64,000 nucleotides of DNA from Chitinilyticum piscinae (lineage in GTDB: Bacteria > Pseudomonadota > Gammaproteobacteria > Burkholderiales > Chitinibacteraceae): positions 372,001 to 436,000 of the forward strand of contig NZ_JADFUA010000002.1 in the NCBI RefSeq assembly GCF_015223195.1, given 5' to 3'. Below the pieces are notes generated by a model that did not search any database, had not been told where the DNA came from, and saw only the letters and a program-made list of their open reading frames with translations. How positions within the stretch are numbered: position 1 is the first letter of the stretch; each line of letters begins with the position of its first letter. Below are positions 36,278-45,711 of this stretch, piece after piece. The position numbers and the translations under genes were made by a program.

Positions 36278-37351
36278 ATGCAACGGATGAATTGCGCTCT
36301 GCTGGGGTTTGGTTATGCCGGCAAAACGTTCCACGCCCCTTTGCTGGAGGCCGCCAGCGATGTCGAACTGTGCATGATCCAGAGTTCGCGGCCGGAGGCA
36401 GTCCATGCGGCGTATCCTGGTGTCGCCGTGGTTGCCGATATGCACGCCGTACTGGCCAATCCAGCAATCGAGCTGGTTGTGATTGCTACGCCCAACGCGA
36501 CGCATGCACCGCTGGCACGCGCGGCACTGCTGGCTGGCAAGCATGTGGTGGTTGACAAGCCGTTTACGCTGACGGTGGCTGAAGCCCGTGATCTGGTGGC
36601 TCTGGCGCGCGCTCATGGCTTGCTGCTTTCGGTGTTCCAGAATCGCCGCTGGGATGCCGATTTCCTTGGCCTCCAGGCATTGTGTGCTGCTGGCGAATTG
36701 GGGCGTGTGGTGCAGTTCAGCAGTCAGTTCAACCGTTACCGCCCACAGGTACAGGCACGCTGGCGTGAAGGTGCGGGTGATGGTGCCGGGCTCTGGTACG
36801 ACCTCGGGCCGCACCTGATAGATCAGGCGCTGTTGCTGTTTGGCGTTCCCGCTGGGGTCACCGCGCAAATCCGGGTTATGCGCGAGGGTGGGCTTTCGCC
36901 GGATTGGGCGCATGTGCAGTTGCATTATCCGGACAAGGAGGTGCAGCTGCATGCTTCCATGCTGGTCAGTGGCGGTGAGCCACGCTTCGCCGTGCATGGT
37001 TTGCAGGGTTCCTGGATAAAGTACGGGCTGGATGAGCAGGAAAATCAGCTCAAGGCTGGTGTTGTTCCGGGAGGCGAACGGTGGGGGCTGGATTCCGGAG
37101 AATCCTGGTTGATGACTGCGGCCATTCCGGGCCGCCGGCACTGGAAGTTGCCCGCGGGTAACTATGAGGCCTTTTACCCGGCCGTTGTGGCCGCTATCCG
37201 CACACGCCAGTGTCCGCCGGTGACTGCCCTGCAGGCGGTGGTCGTGATGGCGGTGCTGGAGGCGGCCCTGCAAAGCAGCCGCCTGGGCAGGACCGTCGTG
37301 CCGCAGCTGGAAGAAAACGAGCGACTGGCATTTTCTGCCGAAGGGCGTTGA
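36278..37351 (+). CDS. Gfo/Idh/MocA family oxidoreductase (YdgJ-like)
   Basis: The 357-residue protein has an N-terminal Rossmann NAD(P) domain (CALLGFGYAGKTFHAPLL) and the family EKP-like motif as VVDKPFTLTVAEA, where the lysine is catalytic. A C-terminal alpha/beta domain carries the LWYDLGPHLIDQALLLFG active-site region with the expected histidine. It resembles YdgJ/YhhX-type sugar or inositol dehydrogenases; the substrate is unknown. It is divergent from lexA and shares its operator region, so it may be SOS-linked or simply adjacent. Confidence 0.88.
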   Translation: MQRMNCALLGFGYAGKTFHAPLLEAASDVELCMIQSSRPEAVHAAYPGVAVVADMHAVLANPAIELVVIATPNATHAPLARAALLAGKHVVVDKPFTLTVAEARDLVALARAHGLLLSVFQNRRWDADFLGLQALCAAGELGRVVQFSSQFNRYRPQVQARWREGAGDGAGLWYDLGPHLIDQALLLFGVPAGVTAQIRVMREGGLSPDWAHVQLHYPDKEVQLHASMLVSGGEPRFAVHGLQGSWIKYGLDEQENQLKAGVVPGGERWGLDSGESWLMTAAIPGRRHWKLPAGNYEAFYPAVVAAIRTRQCPPVTALQAVVVMAVLEAALQSSRLGRTVVPQLEENERLAFSAEGR

Positions 37352-37391
37352 GCTATCGATGGAATAAAACGCTGCAGCTTTGCTATTTCCA

Positions 37392-37421
37392 TTTTCAACT
37401 GCGGCCATGCATGGCTATAAT
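37392..37421 (+). promoter_or_regulatory. Likely promoter of rhlE
   Basis: A perfect TATAAT at 37416-37421 is preceded 18 bases upstream by TTTTCA (37392-37397, four of six -35 positions). It would give a leader of about 145 bases before rhlE, which contains a small GCGCC-TTT-GGCGC hairpin (37455-37467). A long leader is common for cold-induced RNA helicase genes. Confidence 0.55.
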
Positions 37422-37571
37422 CGCGTAGCGGCCACTTCCAGTTCTGATGGCCGGGCGCCTTTGGCGCTTCATATCTTACCCGATCACATATTTGATTGAT
37501 CCGCGCTGCCGCAGACTGGTGCTACCTCCCGGTGGCTAACGGCTGGCGCACAAAGCCATTCCGGAGCTTGC

Positions 37572-39506
37572 ATGTCGTTTGCCGCCCTCGGCCTGTCGGA
37601 CGAAATCGTCCGCGCCGTGACGGAGCGTGGCTATACCACGCCCACCCCGATCCAGACCCAGGTCATCCCCGCCGTACTGGCCGGTGGTGACATTCTCGCC
37701 GGTGCCCAGACCGGCACCGGTAAAACTGCCGGTTTCACGCTGCCGCTGCTGCAGCTCCTCAGCACCCGCGAACCCAAAGCGACCGGCAAGATCCGCGCGC
37801 TGATTCTCGCCCCCACGCGTGAACTGGCCGCACAGGTCGAAGAGTCGGTCAAGGCCTACTCTGCGCACCTCGATCTGCCGTCGATGGTGATGTTCGGTGG
37901 TGTATCGATCAATCCGCAGATCAAGAAGCTGCAAAAGCGCGTCGACATTCTGGTCGCCACGCCCGGTCGCTTGCTCGATCATGCCCAGCAAGGCACGCTC
38001 GATCTCTCGGGTATCGAAGTGCTGGTGCTCGATGAGGCGGATCGCATGCTCGACATGGGGTTCATCCATGATATCCGCAAAGTACTGGCCTTGTTGCCGT
38101 CCGCGCGCCAGAACCTGCTGTTTTCAGCTACCTATTCGGACGAAATCAAGGAGCTGGCTGATCGGCTGCTCAACCAGCCGGTGCTGATCGAAGTCGCCCG
38201 TCGCAATGCAGCGGCGGAGACGGTGGAGCAGCGCGTGCATCTGGTTGATCGCGACAAGAAGCGCGAGCTGTTGACCAAGCTGATTGTCGACAACAACTGG
38301 CATCAGGTGCTGGTGTTTACCCGTACCAAGCATGGTGCCAACCGGCTGGCCGAGTACCTGAACAAGGCCGGCGTGACCGCGATGGCGATTCACGGCAACA
38401 AGAGTCAGAACGCGCGAACCAAGGCGCTGGGCGACTTCAAGTCGGGGGAGCTGCAGGTGTTGGTGGCCACCGATATCGCTGCGCGTGGTATCGATATCAA
38501 TGAATTGCCCCACGTCATCAACTTCGAGCTGCCCAATGTGCCGGAAGACTACGTACACCGAATCGGGCGTACCGGACGTGCCGGTGCCGAAGGCGAGGCT
38601 CTGTCGCTGGTTTGTGTTGATGAATTCAAGTTGCTGGCTGATATCGAAAAACTGCTCAAGCGTGAATTGCCGCGCCTGACGGTGGAAGGCTTTGAGGCCG
38701 ATCTGAGCGTCAAGCCGCAACCGCTGCGTCTGCGTGAGCCGCGCGAACCTGCCCCAGCCAAGTCTCCTCGTGCTCGCAAGCCGGCCGTGGCAAAGCCGGT
38801 CGCAGAACAGGCCGCTTCGGCCGAGGAAGTTGCTCAGGTGCCCGTTGCCGGAAAACCGGTCCGCAAGCCGCGTGTGAAAAAGGCTGCACCAGTGGCGGCC
38901 CTCATGGGCGGCTCGGGTGTTGCCGAAGAATTCGTTGCGCAGCCTCCCCAGGATGCCCCGGCTGAGCTGCCGGAAGCTGGCGCTCAGCAAGGTGCTGCTG
39001 CGGCTGGCGACAGTGCTGATGCAGGCGCTGGCGGCGGCAACAATCGCCGTCGTCGCCGTCGTCGCTCCGGTAATCGTGATCAGCAAGGGGCTCGCGCGGA
39101 AGGCGAGGGCGCACAAGCGCAGGGCCAGAATGCCAGACAGTCTGGCGACAATCGCAACGGGCAAAAGCCGCGCAAGCCGAATCAGCAAGGTCAGAACCAG
39201 CAAGCTCAGCCAGGTTCACAGGGGCAGAAACAACGCCAGGGCGGGCAGGGAGGCCAGGGGCAATCCGGCAAACCCCGCCAGCAGCAGGAACAGCGCCGTC
39301 CGCGAGATCCGGATGCGCAACCATTGAGCAATGAAAATACCCCTCTCTGGGCCTACTTCGGTGATGCCGGTGGGCGTAATAACCGCGGTGGAGGCAATCG
39401 CGGCGGTGGTGGTGGCGGAAATCGCGGCGGTGGCGGAAATCGCGGCGGTGGCGGAAATCGCGGCGGTGGCGGCAATCGCGGTGGAGGTGGTTTTGGCAAC
39501 TATTAA
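37572..39506 (+). CDS. rhlE: DEAD-box ATP-dependent RNA helicase with RGG-rich tail (RhlE type)
   Basis: This helicase unwinds RNA in ribosome assembly and mRNA decay. The 644-residue protein has the Q motif ([14 protein letters not shown]), Walker [31 protein letters not shown] and [10 protein letters not shown] in a core of about 370 residues. A tail of about 270 residues follows: basic Ala/Pro-rich, then Gln/Asn/Gly-rich, ending in NRGGGG repeats. It is longer than E. coli RhlE (454). RGG-type tails bind RNA and can promote condensates. Confidence 0.94.
   Translation: MSFAALGLSDEIVRAVTERGYTTPTPIQTQVIPAVLAGGDILAGAQTGTGKTAGFTLPLLQLLSTREPKATGKIRALILAPTRELAAQVEESVKAYSAHLDLPSMVMFGGVSINPQIKKLQKRVDILVATPGRLLDHAQQGTLDLSGIEVLVLDEADRMLDMGFIHDIRKVLALLPSARQNLLFSATYSDEIKELADRLLNQPVLIEVARRNAAAETVEQRVHLVDRDKKRELLTKLIVDNNWHQVLVFTRTKHGANRLAEYLNKAGVTAMAIHGNKSQNARTKALGDFKSGELQVLVATDIAARGIDINELPHVINFELPNVPEDYVHRIGRTGRAGAEGEALSLVCVDEFKLLADIEKLLKRELPRLTVEGFEADLSVKPQPLRLREPREPAPAKSPRARKPAVAKPVAEQAASAEEVAQVPVAGKPVRKPRVKKAAPVAALMGGSGVAEEFVAQPPQDAPAELPEAGAQQGAAAAGDSADAGAGGGNNRRRRRRRSGNRDQQGARAEGEGAQAQGQNARQSGDNRNGQKPRKPNQQGQNQQAQPGSQGQKQRQGGQGGQGQSGKPRQQQEQRRPRDPDAQPLSNENTPLWAYFGDAGGRNNRGGGNRGGGGGGNRGGGGNRGGGGNRGGGGNRGGGGFGNY
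39420..39491 (+). repeat. 18-bp tandem repeat encoding NRGGGG in rhlE
   Basis: Units of AAT CGC GGC GGT GGC GGA start at 39420, 39438 and 39456, nearly identical; a fourth, degenerate unit starts at 39474. A looser version begins before 39420. Identical in-frame units can expand or contract by recombination or slippage without breaking the frame. Confidence 0.85.
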
Positions 39507-39512
39507 GATTGG

Positions 39513-40202
39513 ATGGCCATGCAGACCGTATTGATTACCGGTGCCGGTCGCGGCCTCGGGCTGGAATTTGTACGCCAGTATCTGGCTGACGGCTGGCGTG
39601 TGATTGCGGCCCGCCGTGCCCCATCGCAGGGGCTGGACGAATGCCAGCACCGCTACCCTGAACTGCTGCAACAGCTGGTGCTGGATGTCAGTGAGCCCGC
39701 ACAGATCGATCGGCTGCCCGCGCTGCTAGATACGTGTGGTGGTATTGATCTGCTAATCAACAACGCCGGTATCTATGGCGGCATACATCAGCAATTGAGT
39801 GATCTGGATCCGGCCGAGTTTCTGCATGTGATGGCCGTGAATGCACTGGCACCGCTGCGGGTGACACAGGCGGTGCTGACTCACCTCCATCCCGGTGCGG
39901 CGATTGCCCACGTCACCAGCCTGATGGGCAGCATGGCGGATAATGGCTCGGGAGGCGACTATGCCTATCGTGCCTCGAAGGCGGCGCTCAATGCCGTGGG
40001 CAAGAGCATGGCCGTGGATCTGGCGGAGCGGCATCCCGTGGTGCTGCTGCACCCGGGCTGGGTGCAGACCGATATGGGTGGTCCGGCGGCACTGATTGAT
40101 GCCAGCACTAGCGTGTCGGGCATGCGAGCGGTGATTGCCCGCTTGCATCACGGTGATAGCGGACGGTTTTTCCGCTATGACGGCACCGAGCTGCCCTGGT
40201 AA
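39513..40202 (+). CDS. Short-chain dehydrogenase/reductase
   Basis: A 229-residue classical SDR with TGAGRGLGLEFV (NAD(P)-binding), NNAGIYGG, catalytic Ser in VTSLMGS and YAYRASKAALN (Tyr-x3-Lys). It resembles the C-factor/YciK-type short SDRs; the substrate is unknown. The start is ATG 39513 or 39519 (two codons apart). It follows rhlE by six bases and is closed by a terminator, so it may be transcribed with rhlE. Confidence 0.88.
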   Translation: MAMQTVLITGAGRGLGLEFVRQYLADGWRVIAARRAPSQGLDECQHRYPELLQQLVLDVSEPAQIDRLPALLDTCGGIDLLINNAGIYGGIHQQLSDLDPAEFLHVMAVNALAPLRVTQAVLTHLHPGAAIAHVTSLMGSMADNGSGGDYAYRASKAALNAVGKSMAVDLAERHPVVLLHPGWVQTDMGGPAALIDASTSVSGMRAVIARLHHGDSGRFFRYDGTELPW

Positions 40203-40215
40203 AGCGCTGCTCGCA

Positions 40216-40241
40216 AAAAGCCCGCGTCAGCGGGTTTTTTG
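40216..40241 (+). terminator. Rho-independent terminator after the SDR gene
   Basis: AAAAAGCCCGC-GTCA-GCGGGTTTTTT: a G/C core of 5 bp (40222-40226 with 40231-40235) flanked by A and T runs. It lies 13 bases after the stop codon. Confidence 0.85.
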
Positions 40242-40360
40242 TTGTGTGTTTCTGGTGATGGTCAGCCAGTTTCGTTGGTTGTGCATTGGATTTTCATTTT
40301 TATCTTGCCGCTTGCTTTCTGCTTTGTTATTTTCTGGTGAAAGACACCCCCTGAACCATC

Positions 40361-40645
40361 ATGGATCTGACCAAGCTCACCCTGATTCTGGCGCTGCTGC
40401 TGATTGTCCTGCTGCTGGCACTGCTGATGCTGATCAGGCGGCGCAGGCCGGCTGCGGAGGAAATTTTCACCTGTGTGGCAACCATGCCAGGCGACCTGCC
40501 CAGTCATCGCCGCAAAGGTCGCCGGCAGGTGTTGCGCTCGCCTTACGCCATGCCGCGTGAAGAATTTCTGGCCAGCCTTCCCTGGCTGCTCGGGTTGAGC
40601 ATGCTCTTCATTACTCTGTTCGCCTGTAGCCTTTTCGCCATCTGA
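40361..40645 (+). CDS. Small membrane protein, unknown function
   Basis: A 94-residue protein with two hydrophobic segments: residues 6-25 ([20 protein letters not shown]), followed by an arginine stop-transfer cluster, and about 73-93 ([20 protein letters not shown]). The middle loop is basic. No family is recognised. It lies between the SDR terminator and the uvrC promoter, so it probably has its own transcript. Confidence 0.6.
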   Translation: MDLTKLTLILALLLIVLLLALLMLIRRRRPAAEEIFTCVATMPGDLPSHRRKGRRQVLRSPYAMPREEFLASLPWLLGLSMLFITLFACSLFAI

Positions 40646-40663
40646 TCCTGCGGTCTGGCGCGC

Positions 40664-40669
40664 TATAAT
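40664..40669 (+). promoter_or_regulatory. Likely -10 element of uvrC
   Basis: A perfect TATAAT lies 25 bases before the uvrC ATG, giving a very short leader of about 20 bases. The -35 region (TCTGAT at 40641-40646) is weak. No LexA-type GAAC-N4-GTTC site is seen beside it. Confidence 0.55.
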
Positions 40670-40694
40670 CCGGCTTTTGTTGCGAGCATGCGGC

Positions 40695-42560
40695 ATGGCC
40701 GATCATCCGATTGCCTTCCCTGACGAACTGCTTGAGCAGGTGCGGGTCTTGCCCGATCTGCCCGGTGTGTATCGCTACCTGGCCGAGGATGGCACGGTGC
40801 TCTACGTTGGCAAGGCCATCAGCCTGAGAAAACGGGTGGGCAGCTACTTCCAGAAGTCAGACCAGAGTCCGCGAATCCGCCTGATGCTGGGGCAGGTCGT
40901 GCGACTGGAAACCACGGTAGTCCGCAGCGAAGCCGAAGCGCTGCTGCTGGAAAACAATCTGATCAAGGCGCTCAGCCCCCGCTACAACATTCTGTTCCGC
41001 GACGACAAGAGTTACCCCTATCTCATGCTCAGCGGTCATGCCTTCCCGCGGCTGGCCTATTACCGCGGTGCGCTGGATCGTCGTCACCAGTATTTCGGCC
41101 CGTATCCGAACGGCTATGTGGTCAAGGAATCCATCCAGCTGCTGCAAAAGGTGTTCCGCTTGCGTACCTGTGAAGATACCGTGTACGCCAATCGCTCGCG
41201 CCCCTGCCTGCTGCATCAGATCAAGCGTTGCACCGCACCTTGTGTCGACCTGATCAGCGAGGACGATTACCGTGCCGATGTGACGCGGGCAGTGCGCTTT
41301 CTCCAGGGTAAAACCACCGAGTTGCTGCAGGAGCTGGAAACGCGCATGCAGGAATGCGCGACCGCATGGCGCTTCGAAGAAGCGGCGGTGCTGCGTGACC
41401 AGATTGCTGCACTCGCACGCGCGCAGGAGCAGCAGGTCGTCGAGAGCCGCGGCAGCGAGCTGGATGCCGATATTCTCGCCTGCGTCATCAGCGGCGGCGT
41501 GCTGTGTGTCAATCTGGCCATGGTGCGCGGGGGGCGGCATGTGGGTGACAAGAATCTGTTTCCCGCGCATGCCGAGGGCTACGATGCCGCCGAGGCACTG
41601 GCCGCATTCATTGCCCAGCATTATCTGGAGCGCACGGTGCCACCGGTGCTCTTCTGTCAACCTGAACCGGCTGATTCGGGGGTATTGGCTGCTACGCTAA
41701 GTGAACAGGCTGCTAGAAAGGTATACCTTAATAGCAATCCGAATGGCGAGCGGCGTGTCTGGCTGGAAATGGCGGAAAAGAATGCCCGGCTGGCGATTCG
41801 GCAGCGTCAGAGCGCCACGGCTACGCAACAGGGGCGCTTGCAGGCGCTGATCGAAGCGCTCGATCTGCCCGAAGAGGCTCAGCGGATCGAATGCTTCGAC
41901 ATTTCGCACACCATGGGTGAGGCGACTGTGGCGTCTTGCGTGGTGTACGACCGGCTCGACATCCAGCCCAAAGAGTACCGCCGTTACAACATTGCCACGC
42001 TGAAGGGCGGCGAGGCTCCCCGCGACGATGCGATCTCGCCGGGTGATGATTACGCGGCCATGCGCCAGGTGCTGCTACGCCGCTACAGCAAGATTGCGGC
42101 TGGCGAAGGCCTGGTGCCCGACCTGATTCTGATCGACGGCGGTAAGGGGCAGCTGGCGCAGGCTGAAGCGGTCATGGCTGAAATCGGCCTGGCCGGGCCG
42201 GTGCTGGTCGGGGTGGCCAAGGGCGAAACGCGCAAGGCCGGGCTGGAGCAGCTGATTCTGGAGGGGAGTCATGCCACGGTGCGGCTGCCAGCCAGTCATC
42301 CGGCCCTGCATCTGATCCAGCAGGTGCGTGATGAGGCACACCGCTTTGCCATTACCGGGCATCGCGCACGACGTGCGAAGGCGCGGCTGGCGTCAACACT
42401 GGAGGATATTCCGGGAGTGGGGCCGAAGCGCCGGCAGAAACTGCTGACCCGTTTTGGCGGTCTGCAGGGGGTGCGTGCGGCCAGTGTGGCCGACCTGATG
42501 CAGGTTGACGGCATCAACGCCGCGCTCGCCGAGGCGATCTACGCGGCGCTGCATGGCTGA
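40695..42560 (+). CDS. uvrC: Excinuclease ABC subunit C
   Basis: UvrC makes both incisions around bulky DNA damage in nucleotide excision repair. The 621-residue protein has the N-terminal GIY-YIG nuclease ([20 protein letters not shown]), a UVR motif ([19 protein letters not shown]), the C-terminal RNase-H-like nuclease ([26 protein letters not shown]) and tandem helix-hairpin-helix motifs ([32 protein letters not shown]). The start is ATG 40695; TTG codons upstream lie within the promoter leader. Confidence 0.96.
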   Translation: MADHPIAFPDELLEQVRVLPDLPGVYRYLAEDGTVLYVGKAISLRKRVGSYFQKSDQSPRIRLMLGQVVRLETTVVRSEAEALLLENNLIKALSPRYNILFRDDKSYPYLMLSGHAFPRLAYYRGALDRRHQYFGPYPNGYVVKESIQLLQKVFRLRTCEDTVYANRSRPCLLHQIKRCTAPCVDLISEDDYRADVTRAVRFLQGKTTELLQELETRMQECATAWRFEEAAVLRDQIAALARAQEQQVVESRGSELDADILACVISGGVLCVNLAMVRGGRHVGDKNLFPAHAEGYDAAEALAAFIAQHYLERTVPPVLFCQPEPADSGVLAATLSEQAARKVYLNSNPNGERRVWLEMAEKNARLAIRQRQSATATQQGRLQALIEALDLPEEAQRIECFDISHTMGEATVASCVVYDRLDIQPKEYRRYNIATLKGGEAPRDDAISPGDDYAAMRQVLLRRYSKIAAGEGLVPDLILIDGGKGQLAQAEAVMAEIGLAGPVLVGVAKGETRKAGLEQLILEGSHATVRLPASHPALHLIQQVRDEAHRFAITGHRARRAKARLASTLEDIPGVGPKRRQKLLTRFGGLQGVRAASVADLMQVDGINAALAEAIYAALHG

Positions 42561-42615
42561 TCGGTGCGCCAGCCGGGTGAAATGCCACGGCTGGGCGGAT
42601 GGGCAATCAGCGTAA

Positions 42616-42924
42616 TCAATGTGCTGGACGGCGCAGACCAAAAGGCAGACGAACCTGCTGCAGCATTTCGCGCATGATGCTGGCAAAGTGGCGCAGCAGT
42701 GCCAGCTGCTCGGCATAGCGGGTGTGCAGCGTGTACTGGCTGTTGGCCATCGACTGGATGACGACCGGGCTCTCGCCCTCGATCAGCCAGCTTTCGTTTT
42801 TTTGCAGGATGATGTCACCACTGCCGGCGGTCAGCCACAGCTGACCTTCATGGCACTCGATGCGGCAGCCCTGAACGTTTTCCAGGGTAAGCAGGTGATC
42901 CTGAAGCAGATGGGAACCGGACAT
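42616..42924 (-). CDS. DUF2917 protein
   Basis: The 102-residue protein matches the DUF2917 pattern, a small cupin-like beta domain: LENVQGCRIECHEGQLWLTAGSGDIILQ followed by SWLIEGESPVVIQSM. The C-terminus is helical and basic. The function is unknown. Its upstream region holds the nested palindrome at 42999-43075, 75 bases before its start, shared with the divergent fumarase gene. Confidence 0.78.
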   Translation of the reverse strand: MSGSHLLQDHLLTLENVQGCRIECHEGQLWLTAGSGDIILQKNESWLIEGESPVVIQSMANSQYTLHTRYAEQLALLRHFASIMREMLQQVRLPFGLRRPAH

Positions 42925-42998
42925 GATGTGCTCCTTGTGAGCGTGGGCTTTTCTGATGGCTGCATCATAGGCCTTTCATGTCCAGTCAATTAGTCACA

Positions 42999-43075
42999 GA
43001 CCATAACAGTTTTCGCCAAATCACCATAACAGTGCGTTGTGCTGTTATGGTGATTTATATGGAACTGTTATGGTC
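42999..43075. promoter_or_regulatory. Four-copy nested palindrome, candidate operator
   Basis: The core CCATAACAG occurs at 43001 and 43024 in one orientation, and its complement CTGTTATGG at 43042 and 43065. Inner arms of 15 bases (43018-43032 with 43042-43056) and outer arms of 13 bases (42999-43011 with 43063-43075) are perfect and share one exact centre at 43037. The spacing between direct copies is 23 bases on each side. The spacers themselves are not complementary, which argues for protein sites rather than one RNA hairpin. Confidence 0.85.
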
Positions 43076-43174
43076 GGCGTACGGCCGCTGCTGCTGCGGC
43101 ACGGGTGACGCGATGCTAGAATCGCGCACAAGCTGCATCCGCGAACGCAGCAACAACAATACCGAGGAGTCCAC

Positions 43175-44695
43175 ATGGCCAGCATCAAGCAGGAAGACCT
43201 GATCAGCAGCATCGCCGATGCCTTGCAGTACATCAGCTATTACCACCCGAAAGACTATATCCAGGCGCTGGGCAAGGCGTATGAGGCTGAGGAAAGCCCG
43301 GCCGCCAAGGATGCAATTGCGCAAATCCTGACCAACAGCCGCATGTGCGCCGAGGGCCATCGCCCGATCTGTCAGGACACCGGTATCGTTACCTGTTTTG
43401 TGCGCGTCGGCATGAATGTACAGTGGGCCGACGCGACCATGAGCGTCACAGACATGATCAACGAAGGCGTGCGCCGCGCCTATCTGCACCCGGACAACAA
43501 GCTGCGTGCATCCGTGCTGCTCGACCCAGCCGGCCTGCGCAAGAATACGAAAGACAACACCCCGGCGGTGATCAACTACGAAATCGTCGCTGGCGACACC
43601 GTGGAAATCGACATCGCCGCCAAGGGGGGCGGTTCGGAGAACAAATCCAAGTTCGTGATGCTCAATCCGTCGGATTCCATCGTCGACTGGGTGCTGAAGA
43701 CCGTACCGCTGATGGGCGCCGGCTGGTGCCCGCCGGGCATGCTGGGCATCGGCATAGGCGGCACCGCCGAAAAGGCCATGGTGATGGCCAAGGAAGCGCT
43801 GATGGAAGAAATCGACATCCACGAGCTGATCGCCCGTGGCCCGCAAAATCGCGTCGAAGAGCTGCGCATCGAGCTGTATGAAAAGGTCAACGCACTGGGC
43901 ATTGGCGCACAGGGCCTGGGCGGCCTTGCTACCGTGCTCGACGTGAAGATCAAGGATTTCCCCACGCACGCCGCCAGCCTGCCGGTCGCGATGATCCCGA
44001 ACTGTGCTGCTACCCGCCACGTGCACTTTATTCTGGACGGTTCCGGCCCGGCGCAACTCGAAGCGCCGAAGCTGGAAGACTGGCCGGATGTAACCTGGAC
44101 GGCCAGCGAGCAGGCCACCCGCGTCGACCTCAACACCGTTACCCGCGAGGACGTTGCCAGCTGGAAGCCCGGCCAGACGCTGCTCTTGAACGGCAAGATG
44201 CTTACCGGCCGCGATGCCGCGCACAAGCGCATCGTCGACATGCTGAACAAGGGCGAAAAGCTGCCGGTGGACTTCACCAACCGCTTTATCTACTACGTCG
44301 GCCCGGTTGATCCCGTGCGCGACGAAGTCGTCGGCCCGGCAGGCCCGACCACCGCTACGCGCATGGACAAGTTCACCGACCAGGTGCTGGAACAGACCGG
44401 CCTCTTGGGCATGATCGGCAAGGCCGAGCGTGGTGCAGCAGCCTGTGAGTCTATCAAGAAGCACCAGTCCGTCTACCTGATGGCAGTGGGCGGCGCGGCT
44501 TACCTCGTCTCCAAGGCGATCAAGGCCAGCAAGGTTGTCGGTTTTGACGATCTGGGCATGGAAGCCATTTACGAGTTTGACGTGGTCGACATGCCGGTGA
44601 CGGTGGCTGTGGACAGCAAGGGTACTTCGGTGCACGCGATTGCCCCGAAGGAATGGCAGGCGAAGATCGGCAAGATTCCGGTGACAACGGTGTAA
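43175..44695 (+). CDS. fumA: Class I fumarate hydratase
   Basis: This iron-sulfur enzyme interconverts fumarate and malate in the TCA cycle. The 506-residue protein has the N-terminal domain with RPICQDTGIVTCFVRVG (cluster-ligand Cys66), GMLGIGIGGTAEKAM, CAATRHVHF and a C-terminal beta domain ending with EWQAKIGKIPVTTV. It is a fusion of the alpha and beta halves, like E. coli FumA/FumB. The ribosome site is GAGGAG. Its promoter region overlaps or lies next to the nested palindrome, which may control it. Confidence 0.95.
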   Translation: MASIKQEDLISSIADALQYISYYHPKDYIQALGKAYEAEESPAAKDAIAQILTNSRMCAEGHRPICQDTGIVTCFVRVGMNVQWADATMSVTDMINEGVRRAYLHPDNKLRASVLLDPAGLRKNTKDNTPAVINYEIVAGDTVEIDIAAKGGGSENKSKFVMLNPSDSIVDWVLKTVPLMGAGWCPPGMLGIGIGGTAEKAMVMAKEALMEEIDIHELIARGPQNRVEELRIELYEKVNALGIGAQGLGGLATVLDVKIKDFPTHAASLPVAMIPNCAATRHVHFILDGSGPAQLEAPKLEDWPDVTWTASEQATRVDLNTVTREDVASWKPGQTLLLNGKMLTGRDAAHKRIVDMLNKGEKLPVDFTNRFIYYVGPVDPVRDEVVGPAGPTTATRMDKFTDQVLEQTGLLGMIGKAERGAAACESIKKHQSVYLMAVGGAAYLVSKAIKASKVVGFDDLGMEAIYEFDVVDMPVTVAVDSKGTSVHAIAPKEWQAKIGKIPVTTV

Positions 44696-44718
44696 TTGCT
44701 TGTGATGTAAAACCACGA

Positions 44719-44743
44719 AGCCCCGGCCAATGTCGGGGTTTTT
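44719..44743 (+). terminator. Rho-independent terminator after fumarase
   Basis: Stem AGCCCCG (44719-44725) with CGGGGTT (44734-44740), eight-base loop, then TTT and a further T-rich stretch. It starts 24 bases after the stop codon. Confidence 0.78.
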
Positions 44744-44834
44744 GCTTTTGTCAGTGTCTGTTTTTGCTTAGCTGACTTTCTGAAAAAGTAGTATGAAAAC
44801 ACAGTCTATGACCTAATTTCTGGCCTAGTTCCCG

Positions 44835-45173
44835 CTACGAATATGGCGCCAAAAGTATGTGCGCAGCGGATTGGTTATATCCCGCTACTGATTGCTGCTT
44901 CTGGGTGCGGCTGTGCTCGGGGGCTTTTATTCGTTTATGGTAATTGGTTGCATCTTTCCAGAGGTTGCGTATGTGATTTGGTAGCCCGCCATAGAAGACA
45001 AAAGCGGCAGCCAGCATCCATATTGCGGTTGATATTTTGAATATGTCTGCTGCAAGCTGAAGACCAAGTTGTTCTAGTTCAATGGCAATGGCTGCGTTTG
45101 CCGCGACGACTAAAAAAAGCAAGACAATCCGCCAGTACAGGCTGAAGGAAGTAAATTTCTTGTATATGTTCAT
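44835..45173 (-). CDS. Small membrane protein, unknown function
   Basis: A 112-residue reading frame with two hydrophobic segments (about residues 14-33, WRIVLLFLVVAANAAIAI; 45-63, FKISTAIWMLAAAFVFYG) and a basic polar C-terminus. It is more AT-rich than its neighbours, and no family is recognised. The ribosome site is weak, so the call rests on membrane topology and lack of a competing frame. Confidence 0.45.
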   Translation of the reverse strand: MNIYKKFTSFSLYWRIVLLFLVVAANAAIAIELEQLGLQLAADIFKISTAIWMLAAAFVFYGGLPNHIRNLWKDATNYHKRIKAPEHSRTQKQQSVAGYNQSAAHILLAPYS

Positions 45174-45229
45174 ATTCAGATTTTATAGCCGAGTCGGGTG
45201 CGCAAATTTTGATTTGCGCATGCGTACTG

Positions 45230-45622
45230 CTACGGCGCCATACCCCCATGAAACACCGCCTCGATATTGTAGCCGTCGGGGTCGAGCACAAAGGCGGCGT
45301 AGTAGCGCGGGTGGTAGTGCGGGCGTAGGCCGGGGGCGCCGTTGTCCGAACCGCCGGCCGCCAGCGCGGCGGCGTGGAAGGCTTGTACTTCCGCTTCGCT
45401 GCGGGCGCGAAAGGCGATGTGAGTGCGCGGGGTGGCAGGGGGGCCCTGGCTGATCCAGAAATCGCCGCCGGGGTCATCGCCACTGGCGGCGTTGTCGTCG
45501 CCAAAGCCGATGGCCTGCGGGAATTCGAGGCGGATGCGGTAGCCGAGTGTGGCCAGCGTCTGCTGGTAGAAATCCTTGCTGCGGGCAAGGTCGCTGACAG
45601 TGAAGCCGGTGTGGTCGATCAT
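45230..45622 (-). CDS. VOC (glyoxalase/bleomycin-resistance) family protein
   Basis: The 130-residue protein is a single vicinal-oxygen-chelate unit: IDHTGFTVSDLARSKDFYQQTLATLGY at the start (metal-ligand His) and AAFVLDPDGYNIEAVFH at the end (ligand Glu). It resembles Glo1-like lyases of unknown substrate that act on small molecules. It is a stand-alone gene between the small membrane protein and yvcK. Confidence 0.88.
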   Translation of the reverse strand: MIDHTGFTVSDLARSKDFYQQTLATLGYRIRLEFPQAIGFGDDNAASGDDPGGDFWISQGPPATPRTHIAFRARSEAEVQAFHAAALAAGGSDNGAPGLRPHYHPRYYAAFVLDPDGYNIEAVFHGGMAP

Positions 45623-45711
45623 GACATGGCCTGATGCTGTTAAATGTTTAGATACAATTCAGGGTATGTCTTTGTGTACGAATTAAATCAAAGACTCTAG
45701 ATATATACCCA

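Noticed and set aside
39394-39491. CRISPR-like array
   Set aside because: The repeats are short, contiguous, in frame and encode the RGG tail of rhlE. There are no spacers.
42999-43075. Intrinsic terminator or transposon end
   Set aside because: No T-tract follows, the two spacers are not complementary, no transposase is near, and no target duplication is visible.
43055-44716. 553-codon minus-strand frame opposite fumarase
   Set aside because: A shadow of class I fumarase. It begins beyond the gene only by chance.
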